A stretch of 64,000 bases of DNA from Phycisphaerales bacterium (GCA_016709445.1 JADJMV010000009.1:151823-215822); one strand, 5' to 3'; positions 41,453-51,597 are shown, counted from the first letter of the stretch. Made by a program: numbers and translations. Notes: a model not told the origin generated them from the letters alone.

Positions 41453-42198
41453 CACACGCTCCCGGCGACCCCTCTCGCAAGCATACAAGACAACCCCGAT
41501 CATGGCCTCCGCGCCCCCGAAGCGGGCGCTGTCCCCTGCCCCGGGTGCAACCCGGGGTCCCCAGCCACACCCCTGCAGAGCCCTCGAAGGGGGCGAAGGT
41601 CGCGCCAACGCACCACAACCCAATCACCCCAACCGCGCGCACCACAAACGACATCCACACCCGCGCGCACAAATCCGACGGCCCAACCCGCACGCCCCGA
41701 GATTCCGCAAGTTTCTCTTTCTCCCGCACCAGCAACCACTTGCCCCAAGCGACCACCCGCGCACCACCTCCCCGCGCACAACCGCGCCCCGCCACCCCCT
41801 TGTGAGGGCACCGCGCGGCCCGCTCTCGACATCCCGGTTCTGGCCTCGAGTTCGTACCTCGCACCGGTGACGGGGCGGGGGTCACCAGCACGCTCCGGGT
41901 GGGGCCCTTCGACAGAGGGCCGGTCCCCGGAGTCCCATGAACGTTCAGCCCAAAGTGCCACGCCTCGCAAGCCCGACTCGGCAATCCAAAGGACCCCCGC
42001 CCCGATCACCATTCTCAGACCGCGACCGAACGTGCCATCAGTCAGCCGCCCCACCACACGCCGGGCACGCCACACACGGCGTCCGGGCGGCTGACTGATG
42101 TTCCCCCGCACACCCCACAGGAATCTTCCCCGAATCTGAACCCCGCGCGGCCATCCCGTGGGAGCATTCCGTTACGCTGCCCCCCCCGGAGGTTTGCC
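41453..42198. other. Gene-free region with several strong hairpins
   Basis: About 750 bases without a convincing gene: the open frames here have no family resemblance and no ribosome sites. The plus strand is unusually rich in C and A at 41590-41800. Strong stems are CCCCGGG-TGCAA-CCCGGGG near 41541-41559, GGTGAC/GTCACC (41866-41886), CTCCGGG/CCCGGAG enclosing GGCCCT/AGGGCC (41893-41932), and the long stem at 42037-42099. It could encode a structured RNA or hold repeat elements. Confidence 0.5.
42037..42099. repeat. 15-bp perfect inverted repeat forming a 63-base hairpin
   Basis: ATCAGTCAGCCGCCC (42037-42051) pairs exactly with GGGCGGCTGACTGAT (42085-42099). Inside it ACGCCG pairs with CGGCGT (about 42058-42082). 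It lies 100 bases upstream of the PHP-domain gene. It may be a miniature palindromic element, a terminator for lemA-opposed transcription, or part of a structured 5' leader. Confidence 0.7.
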
Positions 42199-43488
42199 AT
42201 GCGCACGATGCTCCTCGCACTCGTCATCACCGCGCCGGTGTTCGCCCAGCCGATCCCCGCCGATCCGCCGCTCCGCTGGTGGAAGGGCAACCTCCACACC
42301 CACACCTTCTGGTCCGATGGCAACGACTTCCCCGAGATGGTCTGCGAGTGGTACGCCGACAACGGCTACAACTTCCTCGCCCTCTCCGACCACAACACCC
42401 TGAGCCAGGGCGACCGCTGGATCCCGATCAAGGCCGTCAACGAGCGCTCCCGCGAGTCCGCCTTCCCCAAGTACCTCGAACGCTTCGGCGAGTCCTGGGT
42501 CCAGACCCGGGGCAACCGTGACTCCGATGACTTCGAGGTCCGGCTCAAGCCCTTCGACGAGTACCGCCCCTTCGTCGAGGAGCGAGGCCGGTTCATCATG
42601 ATCCAGGCCGAAGAAATCACCGGCAGCTTCAACCAGCGCCCGATCCACATCAACGCCACCAACCTCGCCGGCCTCATCCCTCCCCAACAGGCCGACAGTA
42701 TGGAGGAAACCATCCGCCGGGTCCTCCAGGCCGTCGAGGCCCACGCCGCCGAACACCACCGCGAGGTCCTCACCCACCTCAACCACCCCAACTTCGGCTA
42801 CGGCGTGACCGCCGAGGACATCGCGCCCGTGCTCGAAGAGCGGTTCTTCGAGGTCTTCAACGGGCATACGGGTGTGCACAACTCCGGCGACGACAACCAC
42901 GTGTCAACCGACCGCATCTGGGACATTATCAACACCATCCGCATCACCCAGCTCGACGCCCCGCCCATCATGGCCCTCGCGACGGACGACAGCCACTACT
43001 ACCACGGGCACAGCAATGTCTCGATACCCGGGCGAGGCTGGGTCATGGTCCACGCCCGCCACCTCACGCCCGAATCGATCCTCCTCGCCATGAAGGCCGG
43101 AGACTTCTACGCCTCCACCGGCGTCTCCCTCGACGACGTCTCCTTCGACGCCACCAGCCGCACACTCACCCTCAGCATCCTCCCAGAGCCCGGCGAGCAC
43201 TACGTCACCCGCTTCATCGGCACGCGCCGCGGCGTGGACCTGACCAGCACCCCCGTGACCGATCCCAACGGCACGCCGCTCGTCACCACCCGCACCTACT
43301 CGCCCCACATCGGCGAAGTCCTCGCCGAGGTCTCCGGCCCGACGGCGGCCTACGCCTTCCAGGGTGACGAGCTCTACGTGCGGGCCGTCATCGAGAGCGA
43401 CGCGGCCCCGGACCGCCCAACCCGGGACAGCCTCCACAAACGCGCCTGGACTCAAGCCTTCCCTCATACCCCCCCTGGCGGCCCCTGA
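42199..43488 (+). CDS. Secreted PHP-domain metallohydrolase
   Basis: A 429-residue protein with a short signal peptide (MRTMLLALVITAPVFAQP). The PHP-domain metal motifs are NLHTHTFWSDGND, ALSDHNTL and LTHLNHPNFG, with ALATDDSHYYHG and a late histidine completing the site. PHP proteins hydrolyse phosphoesters using two or three metal ions. The exported form may act on phosphorylated compounds outside the cytoplasm. A C-terminal beta domain (about 300-400) follows. The gene stands alone. Confidence 0.85.
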   Translation: MRTMLLALVITAPVFAQPIPADPPLRWWKGNLHTHTFWSDGNDFPEMVCEWYADNGYNFLALSDHNTLSQGDRWIPIKAVNERSRESAFPKYLERFGESWVQTRGNRDSDDFEVRLKPFDEYRPFVEERGRFIMIQAEEITGSFNQRPIHINATNLAGLIPPQQADSMEETIRRVLQAVEAHAAEHHREVLTHLNHPNFGYGVTAEDIAPVLEERFFEVFNGHTGVHNSGDDNHVSTDRIWDIINTIRITQLDAPPIMALATDDSHYYHGHSNVSIPGRGWVMVHARHLTPESILLAMKAGDFYASTGVSLDDVSFDATSRTLTLSILPEPGEHYVTRFIGTRRGVDLTSTPVTDPNGTPLVTTRTYSPHIGEVLAEVSGPTAAYAFQGDELYVRAVIESDAAPDRPTRDSLHKRAWTQAFPHTPPGGP

Positions 43489-43861
43489 AGGCGGTTTGTC
43501 GCCTCGACGAAGCCGCCAACTTCCCCATCTTCACATCTGTACCACGCAAAAACACTGCGATTCGTCGTGTAAAACCCTCGCCTCGCGTTGCATCCGGATT
43601 CACCCCTAGGTAATCTGCGGCTGAGGCAGCGTCGATGTCTCAAATGACCGCGACGCGCCACGACGAGGCCGATTTCACACCCCGTCGTTGCGTCTAGGCG
43701 AGGAACACGCACGAGGTGTGTTACCACGCCCGCCAATCTGTGCGGCTGGGTTGTTGACCCCTCCCCCGGCCGCCGCGAACCTGCGTCGGGGAGCGCCCGG
43801 AGGAAGTGCTCGTCGAGGCAATCGCGGCGGCCGGTTCCCTATCAGGGATCCGCCAAAACAA
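43489..43861. other. Intergenic region without recognised gene
   Basis: About 370 bases between convergent genes, with lower GC than the surroundings in its first 200 bases (around 43530-43640). No tRNA, tmRNA, RNase P, SRP or 6S signature was recognised on either strand. Open frames here do not look coding. The region could carry an unidentified small RNA. Confidence 0.4.
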
Positions 43862-43887
43862 CGACGCCCCGGTTCCCCGGGGCGTCG
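43862..43887 (-). terminator. Strong hairpin downstream of the prolyl oligopeptidase gene
   Basis: CGACGCCCCGG pairs with CCGGGGCGTCG around a 4-base loop, an 11-bp stem. It starts about 35 bases after the leftward gene's stop, with TTGTTTTGG after it on the minus strand. That placement and the T-rich tail fit an intrinsic terminator. Confidence 0.7.
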
Positions 43888-43922
43888 CGGAACTGTGCTG
43901 CGAGAACCAGACGCTCAATCGT

Positions 43923-46023
43923 TCAGTCCACGTCCATGTCCAGGTTCTTCACGAGGAACGCGTAAATGTCCGCGCTCTCCTTGATCACCTTGCTCAGCGG
44001 CTTCCCCCCGCCATGCCCGGCACGCCCCTCGATCCGGATCAGCACCGGATTGTCGCACGCCTGCGCATGCTGGAGCGTGGCCGCAAACTTGTAGCTGTGC
44101 CACGGCGAAACGCGATCGTCCCCCTCAGCGGTGGTGACGAGCGTCGGCGGGTAGCACGCCCCATCGCGGACATTGTGCAGCGGTGAGTAGGCCCACTGGG
44201 CCCGGAACTCGTCCTCGTTCTCCGACAGCCCGAAGTCGTCCGACCACTGCCGCGCATTGGCGCTCTGGAGGTGGTACCGCAGCATGTCGAGCACGCCGAC
44301 CCGCGGCACGCAGGCGCCGAACAGGTCCGGTCGCTGCGTCAGGCACGCGCCGATCAGCAGCCCGCCGTTGCTCCCGCCCTCGATCGCCAGCTTGGGCGTC
44401 GAGGTGTACCCCTGCGCGATCAGCCACTCGGCGGCCGCGATGAAGTCGTCAAAGACATTCTGCTTGTGCGTCTTGGTGCCGGCGACATGCCACGCCTCGC
44501 CGTACTCCCCCCCGCCGCGGATATTGGCGACGGCGTACACCCCGCCCATCTCGACCCAGGTCAGCCGCGAAACGCTGAAGGCCGGCGTCATCGGGATATT
44601 GAAGCCCCCGTAGCCGTAAAGCAACGTCGGGTTGGTGCCATCGAGCTTGAGCCCCTTCTTGTGGACCAGGAACATCGGCACCTTCGTGCCGTCCTTGCTG
44701 GTGTAGAAGACCTGGTCGGTCTCGAACGCGCCGAGATCAAACTTGACCTCTGGCTGGCGGAACAGCTCGCTCTTGCCGGTCGCGACGTCGTAGCGATAGA
44801 CCGCGCCGGGCTCTGTGAATCCGCTGAAGGCATAGAACGTCTCGGTCTTGTCAGCGTGGCCCCCGAAACCGCCCACCGTGCCGATCCCCGGCAGGTCCAC
44901 GTCGCGGACGAACCGCCCCGCCAGGTCGTAGACGCGGACGAGACTCCGGGCGTCCTTGAGGTAGCTGGCGATCAGGTGGCGCCCCACCAGGCTCACGCCC
45001 AGCAGGGGCTCCTCGGCCTGCGGCACCACCTCACGGACCGCCTCCGGGTGGAATGAGCCGACAGCGATCACGCGGGAGTTGGGGGCATCCAGCGTCGTCG
45101 AGAAGAACATCGTCTCCCCCACGTTCCCGAGGAACTTGTACTGCGCGTCCCACTTGTCGAACAGCGGCACCACCGCGTCCGAACCGCCGCCCAGACGCTC
45201 GAAGTAGACCGCGTTGGAGAGATAGCCCTTCTGGTGGTCGATGATCAGGAACTTGCCGTCCTCGGTCACCTCGGCGTACGAGTTGTGGGTCGGGTCGTCG
45301 GCCCGATGCACCAGTGTGTCCTTCGACTGCGGCGTGCCGATCACGTGGTGGTAGACGATCTGGGCCGCCTGGTCGTTCTGCTTGCCGTCCGGCCCGTCCG
45401 GGTAGCGGCTGTAGTAAAACCCGGAGTCGTCGCGGTCCCACGAGACGTCCGAGTACTTGGTGTAGACGACGTCGGAGAGCTTCTCGCCGGTGTCCACGTT
45501 GAGCACGTACCAGTTCTGCCAGTCCGAGCCGCCGTCGGCGACCGCGTAGGCCAGCAGCTTGCCGCTCGGGCTCACCGCGTCACTCGCCAACGCCTGCGTG
45601 CCGTCGGCCGTGAACGCGTTGGGATCGATCAGCATCCGCGGCTCCGCGCCGAGCGAGTCGGCCACGTAGAGCACGCTCTGGTTCTGGAGCCCGTCGTTGC
45701 GGCTGTAGAAGTACCGCCCGCCCTCCTCGGTCGGGATCCCGAACCGCTCGTAGTTGTAGAGCTCGGTCATCCGCTTGACGATCTTGTCGCGGACCGGGAT
45801 CGCGTCGAGGTACGAGTACGTCGCGCGTTCTCCGACTTGATCCACGCCTGCGTCTCGGGGTCTCCTCCTGCTCCATCCACCGGTAGGGGTCGGCGACGCT
45901 CACCCCGTGGTAGTCATCGACGACCACCGCGCGATGGGCTGGGGGGTATTCAAGGGTCTGCGCGAGCGCAGACGAACCGACCGAGCACGCCACCAAGAAA
46001 GGCCCAAACTGCTGGATTCGCAT
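43923..46023 (-). CDS. Prolyl oligopeptidase (S9A serine peptidase), N-terminal frameshifts
   Basis: About 700 residues when repaired. The ATG at 46023 has GGAGG upstream and starts a signal peptide (FLVACSVGSSALAQ). VDDYHGVSVADPYRWMEQE follows, then the frame changes twice within 30 bases: one base is missing near 45855 and another near 45831. TQAWIKSENA is readable in the middle frame. The propeller spans about 80-430. The catalytic serine is in IEGGSNGGLLIG, the aspartate in EGDDRVSPWHS and the histidine in GRAGHGGGKP. It cleaves short proline-containing peptides, probably in the periplasm. The terminator at 43862 follows it. Confidence 0.88.
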
Positions 46024-46150
46024 GTCATACCTCCGGGAGAAGAACCCCCGATCGTACCACCGAAGCCCGGGGCGGGTCGGTGGGGAGCCGGCGCCGCCGG
46101 AGCCGGGCGTTCCCGCCCGGGCTCCTCGACCCGGACCGTGCGCATGCGAC

Positions 46151-46180
46151 CGCACCCGGCCACAGGGCTGGCCGGGTGCG
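46151..46180 (-). terminator. Hairpin downstream of the fibro-slime gene
   Basis: CGCACCCGGCC pairs with GGCCGGGTGCG, an 11-bp perfect stem with an 8-base loop, 27 bases beyond the fibro-slime stop. No T-run follows on the minus strand. It probably ends transcription or protects the mRNA end. Confidence 0.55.
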
Positions 46181-46207
46181 GGTTGGAGGTCGAGATCGGC
46201 GCGTCGA

Positions 46208-47599
46208 TCAGTCGAAGAGCGCCGAGGCTGTGGGCGGGCTGATCGTGCGCAGCCCGACGGACGTCTCGATGCGGCAGTGAGAGTTGTACCTGTGCCTCTC
46301 GGCGAAGAAGAATGCCAGCTCGTACTGCTTGCCGTCGACCAGCCAGCCCAGCCGGTCGAAGTCGATGGTCTGGCTCACCGAACCATGGACACCGCCGGCG
46401 TCGATCACGAGCTGCCCGTCGACGAAGACCCAGACATCGTCGTCGCCAGTAAAGCTGAAGTACTGATCGGACTTGGAATCGCGGGTGAAAGTCGACCGGA
46501 GCTCGTAGGTGAAGTGGTAGTTGTGCTGGCTGTTCGGCGAGTTGCCGAAGAGTTGATTGTCGACCGGGAAGAAGCCGCCCCGGGCAGAGTATTCGGGGTC
46601 GGTGGCGTCATCGAAGACGTAGATCCCCGTGTCGGGGTCGCGGACGAGGGTGATGGAGGCGCTCTTGGAGAGATTCACGCCGACCACGTCGCGGTACCAC
46701 GTGGCGAGGGAGGAGGGCGAGTATACCGCGCCGCCGCCGGGGTAGCCCGAATTGCAGACGTGGTTGTCGTCGTAGTCGAGCGAGTGGGCGTAGCTGTGGA
46801 CCTGGTCGTTGTCGGACGAACTCGCCCAGAGGCAGGCGTTCTTCGCCGACACGACCTCGAGCCACCAGTGGCCCATCGCCCGCCCGTTCTTCACGTTGTC
46901 ATTGAAGATCCGGACCTGCATCGAGGGGGCCCAGAGTTCATACTGCGCACCGTTGCGAAGCTCGTACGCCGCCCCATCGATGGTCAGGTCGTTCTGGTTG
47001 CCGTTGCCCTTTGGCCGGAAGAAGGCGTACTGCGCCTCCCCCTCGTAGCCGGCATAGGTCGCCTTCAGGTCGTCGCGGCTGATCGTGCTCCCATCGCCGA
47101 GCTTGAGCACGAACTCGTGGTCGGCGTTGTTGTTGGGGTTGAGGTTGACCATGCCCGCGACCACGGTGGGGCCATGAAACTCGCCGTCGTCGCCGTGATC
47201 GCCGAAGCAATCCCATGCGCCGAGGTGGTCTCCCTCGAGTGCGAGCAGGTAGTCCCGGGGCTCCATGATGTTCCGGCCGTCGCCATCCGTGGACTCCGCC
47301 GAGACCAGGCACCCCGAGGTTTTGAACCGGGGCTTGCCCTCCTCGTCGAGCTTGTCATCGACGATATTGATGTAGTGTCCGAATCCGCGGCAGGGGCTGC
47401 GCTCCATGTCGGGATGCCCCCCCGCCTCGCTGAGTTCCCGGAAATCGCGGACGAGCCCCTTGAGGACCAGCGTGTTCTCGGTCCCTCCCGCCGACGCGAC
47501 CGAGGTCGCACCCGGGCTGACGGTCTGGAAGGCGGTGGCGAGTCCGGCGAGCGCCAGGAGGCCCGGGGCCGAACGTCGAAGGGGAAATGAGTACGGCAT
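46208..47599 (-). CDS. Secreted fibro-slime domain protein
   Basis: A 463-residue secreted protein. A signal peptide occupies residues 1-36. The C-terminal 130 residues are a fibro-slime/PA14-like domain: YFSFTGDDDVWVFVDGQLV, DAGGVHGSVSQTIDFDRLG and YELAFFFAERHRYNSHCRIET. Upstream, ENTLVLKGLVRDF and GHPDMERSPCRGFGHYI open the typical fibro-slime region. Such proteins occur in Dictyostelium prespore glycoproteins and bacterial extracellular matrices and may bind sugars. Both ends have hairpin or spacer regions, so it is probably a single-gene transcript. Confidence 0.82.
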   Translation of the reverse strand: MPYSFPLRRSAPGLLALAGLATAFQTVSPGATSVASAGGTENTLVLKGLVRDFRELSEAGGHPDMERSPCRGFGHYINIVDDKLDEEGKPRFKTSGCLVSAESTDGDGRNIMEPRDYLLALEGDHLGAWDCFGDHGDDGEFHGPTVVAGMVNLNPNNNADHEFVLKLGDGSTISRDDLKATYAGYEGEAQYAFFRPKGNGNQNDLTIDGAAYELRNGAQYELWAPSMQVRIFNDNVKNGRAMGHWWLEVVSAKNACLWASSSDNDQVHSYAHSLDYDDNHVCNSGYPGGGAVYSPSSLATWYRDVVGVNLSKSASITLVRDPDTGIYVFDDATDPEYSARGGFFPVDNQLFGNSPNSQHNYHFTYELRSTFTRDSKSDQYFSFTGDDDVWVFVDGQLVIDAGGVHGSVSQTIDFDRLGWLVDGKQYELAFFFAERHRYNSHCRIETSVGLRTISPPTASALFD

Positions 47600-47825
47600 G
47601 CGTGGCTCCCTCATCCCTCCCCGACACATCAGCCGCAGGCGGACGGCGCCCGGACCGAGACCCGACGGGGGAATGTGCCAATCGGAACTGTGCCGGTCCA
47701 ACCGGGGCCGGGCTCGCTCGCCTGGGAAGATCGGACCGCGCGGGCGAGGGGAATGGGGAAAGCAGCGGGGAGCGTGGCCTTTCCCGGTTCCGGCCCCGAG
47801 GATTCGGGCCCCGACCTGAGCAAAA

Positions 47826-48785
47826 CTACTGTACCAGCCCCTTGGTCAGGCGCATGAACGCCGTCTCCAGGTTGACCGGCTCCTCCATGAACTGGGCGAT
47901 CCGGAAGCCCTGATTGATGAGGACATTGGGCAGGTCGGTGAAGGTGTGGCCCTTGGCATCCTCGAAGGCGACGTGGAAGAGCGGGGCCGGCTTGCCGCCG
48001 ACCGTCAGCGCGCCCTCGACCCGCGTGACCTTGTTCACGCCGGGAAACCTGGCGAGAAGCTCGGCCGCATCGCCGAATCGGTCGGTCACGCCAACGTGCA
48101 GCACGTGCCCGACCTTGGCGCGGCGGAGGATGTCGCTGACGGGCCCGCTGTAGAGCAGCTTGCCGCGTTCGATGATGCCGACCACGTTGCACAGCTCGGC
48201 CAGCTCGTGCAGGATGTGACTGGAGATCAGAATGGTCTTGCCCATCCGCTTGAGTTCCTTGAGCAACTCGCGGATCTCGATTCGGGCGCGGGGGTCGAGA
48301 CCGGATGCGGGCTCATCCATCAGCAACACCTTCGGGTCGTGCAGGAGCACGCGGGCGATCGAGAGCCGCTGCTGCATGCCGCGGCTGAGGCCGTTGACCT
48401 CGGCCGCGGCCTTGTAGGTGAGGTCGGTCAGCTCGAGCACGTCGCGGACGACCTTGCGCCGCGCGTCCCCGTTGATGTTGTACGCGGCCGCGAAGAACTC
48501 GAGGTACTCGGTGACCACCATGTCCTCGTACGCGCCCATGAAGTCGGGGACGTAGCCGATCAGGGGCCGGATCTGGCGGTTCTGGTAGCCGACGGTCAGG
48601 CCGCAGACCTGCGCCTGCCCGCTCGAGGGCTTGAGCAGGGTGGCGAGCACCTTGATGGTGGTGGTCTTCCCCGCACCGTTCGGCCCGATGAAGCCGAAGC
48701 AATCGCCCTCGTCGATGGTGAGGTTGAGGTTGTCCAGCGCGACGAGGTCGGCGTAGCGTTTGGTCAGGTTGATCGTCTCGATCAT
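47826..48785 (-). CDS. ABC transporter ATP-binding protein
   Basis: A 319-residue ATPase of the ABC-2/DRA (CcmA, GldA-like) exporter class. Walker A is GPNGAGKTTT, the signature LSRGMQQRL (a variant of LSGGQ), and Walker B VLLMDEPASGLDP. The histidine switch is in SSHILHEL. A C-terminal regulatory domain (about 220-319) follows. It lies 7 bases after the large membrane protein gene and no permease is adjacent, so its membrane partner is either that protein or encoded elsewhere. Confidence 0.9.
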   Translation of the reverse strand: MIETINLTKRYADLVALDNLNLTIDEGDCFGFIGPNGAGKTTTIKVLATLLKPSSGQAQVCGLTVGYQNRQIRPLIGYVPDFMGAYEDMVVTEYLEFFAAAYNINGDARRKVVRDVLELTDLTYKAAAEVNGLSRGMQQRLSIARVLLHDPKVLLMDEPASGLDPRARIEIRELLKELKRMGKTILISSHILHELAELCNVVGIIERGKLLYSGPVSDILRRAKVGHVLHVGVTDRFGDAAELLARFPGVNKVTRVEGALTVGGKPAPLFHVAFEDAKGHTFTDLPNVLINQGFRIAQFMEEPVNLETAFMRLTKGLVQ

Positions 48786-48792
48786 GCGCACG

Positions 48793-51297
48793 TCAGGAGC
48801 CTCCCTCGGGCGCAGGCCCGGAATCGTTGCCGGGCCTGGTCGCCCCCGTGTCGGGCTTCGCGACACGCGGGGGCGCCGGCGCGAGCGGATAGACCCACCG
48901 CACAATCGTGGTGCCGTTCTCGTAGGGCTTCCGCTCCGACCCGTTGGTTGCGACGCGCACTGGTTCGGGCATCGACGCCTCGCCTTCGGTCTCAAGTGTC
49001 GCGATAACGACCAGACAGGGACGCGTGGACCAACGGCTCAGATCGAGCCCGTGGGTGTACTCGCGCAGCGCCCGCACAGGACCGCTGAAATTCGTGGAGC
49101 TGGTCTTGTAGTCGGGTGGCGGAGGGTCGAGCAGGTTGAAGAAGGCCGCCCACTCGAGACGCTTCATCCGTTCCTGCGGCCGGGGCTCGCCGCCAACCCC
49201 GACACCCGTGAGCAGATCGGCGAACGTGCGGACTTCCTTGACGGCCTCGCCTGCGGGAGTCTGGGCCTCGAGGTCGAGCGCGACGCCCGGGTCCCAGTCC
49301 CAAGAGCTCAGGGACCACGCGTAGAGCGAGCTGATCAGGGCTCCGCGGCTGGGACTGCCCAGCATGGGGGTCTGTCCCCGGAAGACGATGATCCTGACGT
49401 CCTTGAGCGTGCCGGGCAGACCGTGGATCAGCTTGCCGGAGAGGACCGCGTTGCCCTGGGCGAGCTTGATGGCGGTGAAGGGGTCCTGGCCCTCGCCGAC
49501 GACGGGTCTGATCGAATCCCACGCCACGCCACCGGCCCAGTCGAGCTGGACCTGCTTGACGGTCGCCCTGGCGGGGAAGGTCATGGTCTGCGGTGCGCGG
49601 GCATCGATCGCGTAGGACCGAGCGTCCGGGAAGGTGCCTTGCGTGAGCACGGTATTGGCGGACCGTGCGGGCTCCCAGGGGGCGACGCACTGCACGAACC
49701 GGCTCCCGCCGGCGGCGGCATCGTCGGACTCAAGGCTGACGGTCGCGTCGCCGTAGACCGGCACGAGTACGCTGGCCCAGCTCTTCACGCGCTGGATCCG
49801 CTGCCCGTACACGTGGTCAAGGAAGCTGAGGTGGGTGATCTCGACGCGGTGCGGACGGAGGAGCGAGGCGCCGGTCCACGCGAGTGCGGTGAACACGATC
49901 GACGCCCCAAAGAAGCCTAGCCAGGCGTGCCGTTGCCAACCCCGCCGCTTGAGCAGGGCGAAGCCACCGGGGCCCGCCACGAGCCAATAGATCACGAAGA
50001 CGACGAGCCCGAGCATCACACCCGCCAGCGAACGACCGGACTTGGCGATCTCCTGCGGGATGTCCTCGTCGTATCGGAAAAGCGTCCGGCGCTGCGGATC
50101 GAAATTGCCCTTGGAGTCGGTGCGCATTTCGTTGAACTCGGCTTCGGTCGCGATCTGCCCTCGGCGCCCGAGCACCCGGTGCCAGAACACATCGGCCTCG
50201 GGCAAGCCGCGAGACGCGAGCCACCGATTGGTCACGGGGAGCCCAATGAGCGTGACGGCCCCGATGCCGACGCTGCGGCTGGCGACGATGCACCGCCCTT
50301 GGGCGTCGTTGAGGATGCAGTCGGCCTCCCCGGGACCGGCGTCGGCGCGCGGCTCGAAGGTATGGACGGTGGTTGGCGTCTCGGGCACTTCGAGCTTGGC
50401 GGCGTCTTCGTCGGTCACGAGTGTGCGCAGGGAGGGGAGCGGCTCGCCCTCCTGGCGTGTGACGACGACTGCGGGGAGCATCGAGGACAGTTCCTGATTG
50501 GTGACGGCGAACCACTCCTGGCCGACATCGGGGAGGGCGATGATCAGGTGCCCGCCTCGCTCGACCCACTCCCGCAACGCCCGAACCTGCTCGATGCGCA
50601 ATTCCGACGGGCTCACGCCGTTCCACACCAGTTCGCGGAGCATCGCCAGCCCCATCCACCTGTCGGGGATGCCATCGGGCCGGAGTTGGACGACCTGGGT
50701 CCACTCGTGGCCCAGCGGGTTGCCGACCTGGTTCGAGCCCTGGCCGTAGCCGGAGAGGCCGCCGGGGTTGATCCCGACGACGCCAAGCATGCCCGTCTCG
50801 GCCGACGGCATGCTCTGGGGCCAGTTGTAGGTGGTCTGTCCGAGCAACCTGCCGGGCTGGAACCCGACGGGCGAGGCCCCGCTGGGGTCTTCCTCACCGA
50901 GGAAGACGGTGACACGGAAGCCCGCGGAACTCCCGACATCGAAGGGCATTCGGGCGTAGAGCCAGATGGGCTGTTCGTTGCTGGGGTTGGTGGTGGTGAC
51001 CGCCTCGTAGTTCGCGGGATCGCCGTCGAGATCCGTGAAGCTTGCGCGGACGATGACCTCGCGGGGTGTATCGCCGCGCTCGACGAGCCGGACACGGATG
51101 CCCGCCCACTCGCCCGGCCTCGCCGCGTTATTGAGTCCGACGCCTTCCACCCGGACGCCGACCTCACCGAGGTCGCCGGGCTCGACCTGGGCCTGATTCA
51201 GCAGATCGACCTGAGCGGTGCAGGGGCGGGCGGCGACCAGGGCCAGCAGGGCCCCCAGCCAGAATATCCCCCCGACGCACGCACGCCGTCCAAACAT
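48793..51297 (-). CDS. Large membrane protein with glutamine-amidotransferase-like region, ABC-associated
   Basis: An 834-residue protein with a signal sequence (GIFWLGALLALVAARPCTA). An N-terminal beta domain follows. The central REWVERGGHLIIALPDVG is the pattern of GATase-like/DUF4350 domains found beside ABC-2 exporters. Two hydrophobic helices lie near residues 430-500 (AGVMLGLVVFVIYWLVAG; FFGASIVFTALAWTGASLL), then an extracytoplasmic beta region. The C-terminus is proline-rich. It ends 7 bases before the ABC ATPase start. It is probably an accessory of the transporter, comparable in context to GldG. Substrate is unknown. Confidence 0.72.
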   Translation of the reverse strand: MFGRRACVGGIFWLGALLALVAARPCTAQVDLLNQAQVEPGDLGEVGVRVEGVGLNNAARPGEWAGIRVRLVERGDTPREVIVRASFTDLDGDPANYEAVTTTNPSNEQPIWLYARMPFDVGSSAGFRVTVFLGEEDPSGASPVGFQPGRLLGQTTYNWPQSMPSAETGMLGVVGINPGGLSGYGQGSNQVGNPLGHEWTQVVQLRPDGIPDRWMGLAMLRELVWNGVSPSELRIEQVRALREWVERGGHLIIALPDVGQEWFAVTNQELSSMLPAVVVTRQEGEPLPSLRTLVTDEDAAKLEVPETPTTVHTFEPRADAGPGEADCILNDAQGRCIVASRSVGIGAVTLIGLPVTNRWLASRGLPEADVFWHRVLGRRGQIATEAEFNEMRTDSKGNFDPQRRTLFRYDEDIPQEIAKSGRSLAGVMLGLVVFVIYWLVAGPGGFALLKRRGWQRHAWLGFFGASIVFTALAWTGASLLRPHRVEITHLSFLDHVYGQRIQRVKSWASVLVPVYGDATVSLESDDAAAGGSRFVQCVAPWEPARSANTVLTQGTFPDARSYAIDARAPQTMTFPARATVKQVQLDWAGGVAWDSIRPVVGEGQDPFTAIKLAQGNAVLSGKLIHGLPGTLKDVRIIVFRGQTPMLGSPSRGALISSLYAWSLSSWDWDPGVALDLEAQTPAGEAVKEVRTFADLLTGVGVGGEPRPQERMKRLEWAAFFNLLDPPPPDYKTSSTNFSGPVRALREYTHGLDLSRWSTRPCLVVIATLETEGEASMPEPVRVATNGSERKPYENGTTIVRWVYPLAPAPPRVAKPDTGATRPGNDSGPAPEGGS

Positions 51298-51352
51298 GGC
51301 GGCCCATTGTAATGGGTTCAAGCGACCCCGCGCGCGGGTCGATCCCCCAGGT

Positions 51353-51592
51353 ATGTCCCCTATCACCGAGCCCATCGTCATCGTGGTCGGATTCGGCACC
51401 GGGGCGTTTCTCCTCGCCGTCACCCGGATACTCGGGTCGGCCGCGTCGCGACGTATCGATGCCCACATGGTGCAGGTCAAGGCCATGGAGCTCCGGAACG
51501 ATTACATGCGCCAGCTCCAGGCAGTTGCACCGACCGCCGGGAAGGTCGCGGGCCGGGGGGCGCCGGAACTGACGGGCCGCAGGGCGGCCTAG
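51353..51592 (+). CDS. Small single-helix membrane protein
   Basis: A 79-residue protein with one transmembrane helix (PIVIVVGFGTGAFLLAVTRIL), then a charged helix (VQVKAMELRNDYMRQLQ). No motif identifies it. It diverges from the large membrane protein gene and converges on the M20 dipeptidase, with 5 bases between the stops. Its size and amphipathic tail suggest a small membrane-associated factor; this is unverified. Confidence 0.55.
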   Translation: MSPITEPIVIVVGFGTGAFLLAVTRILGSAASRRIDAHMVQVKAMELRNDYMRQLQAVAPTAGKVAGRGAPELTGRRAA

Positions 51593-51597
51593 CGGCT

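Noticed and set aside
43464..43736. A 90-codon minus-strand frame in the gap after the PHP gene
   Set aside because: No ribosome site, no recognisable domain and arginine-rich composition; overlaps the end of the PHP gene.
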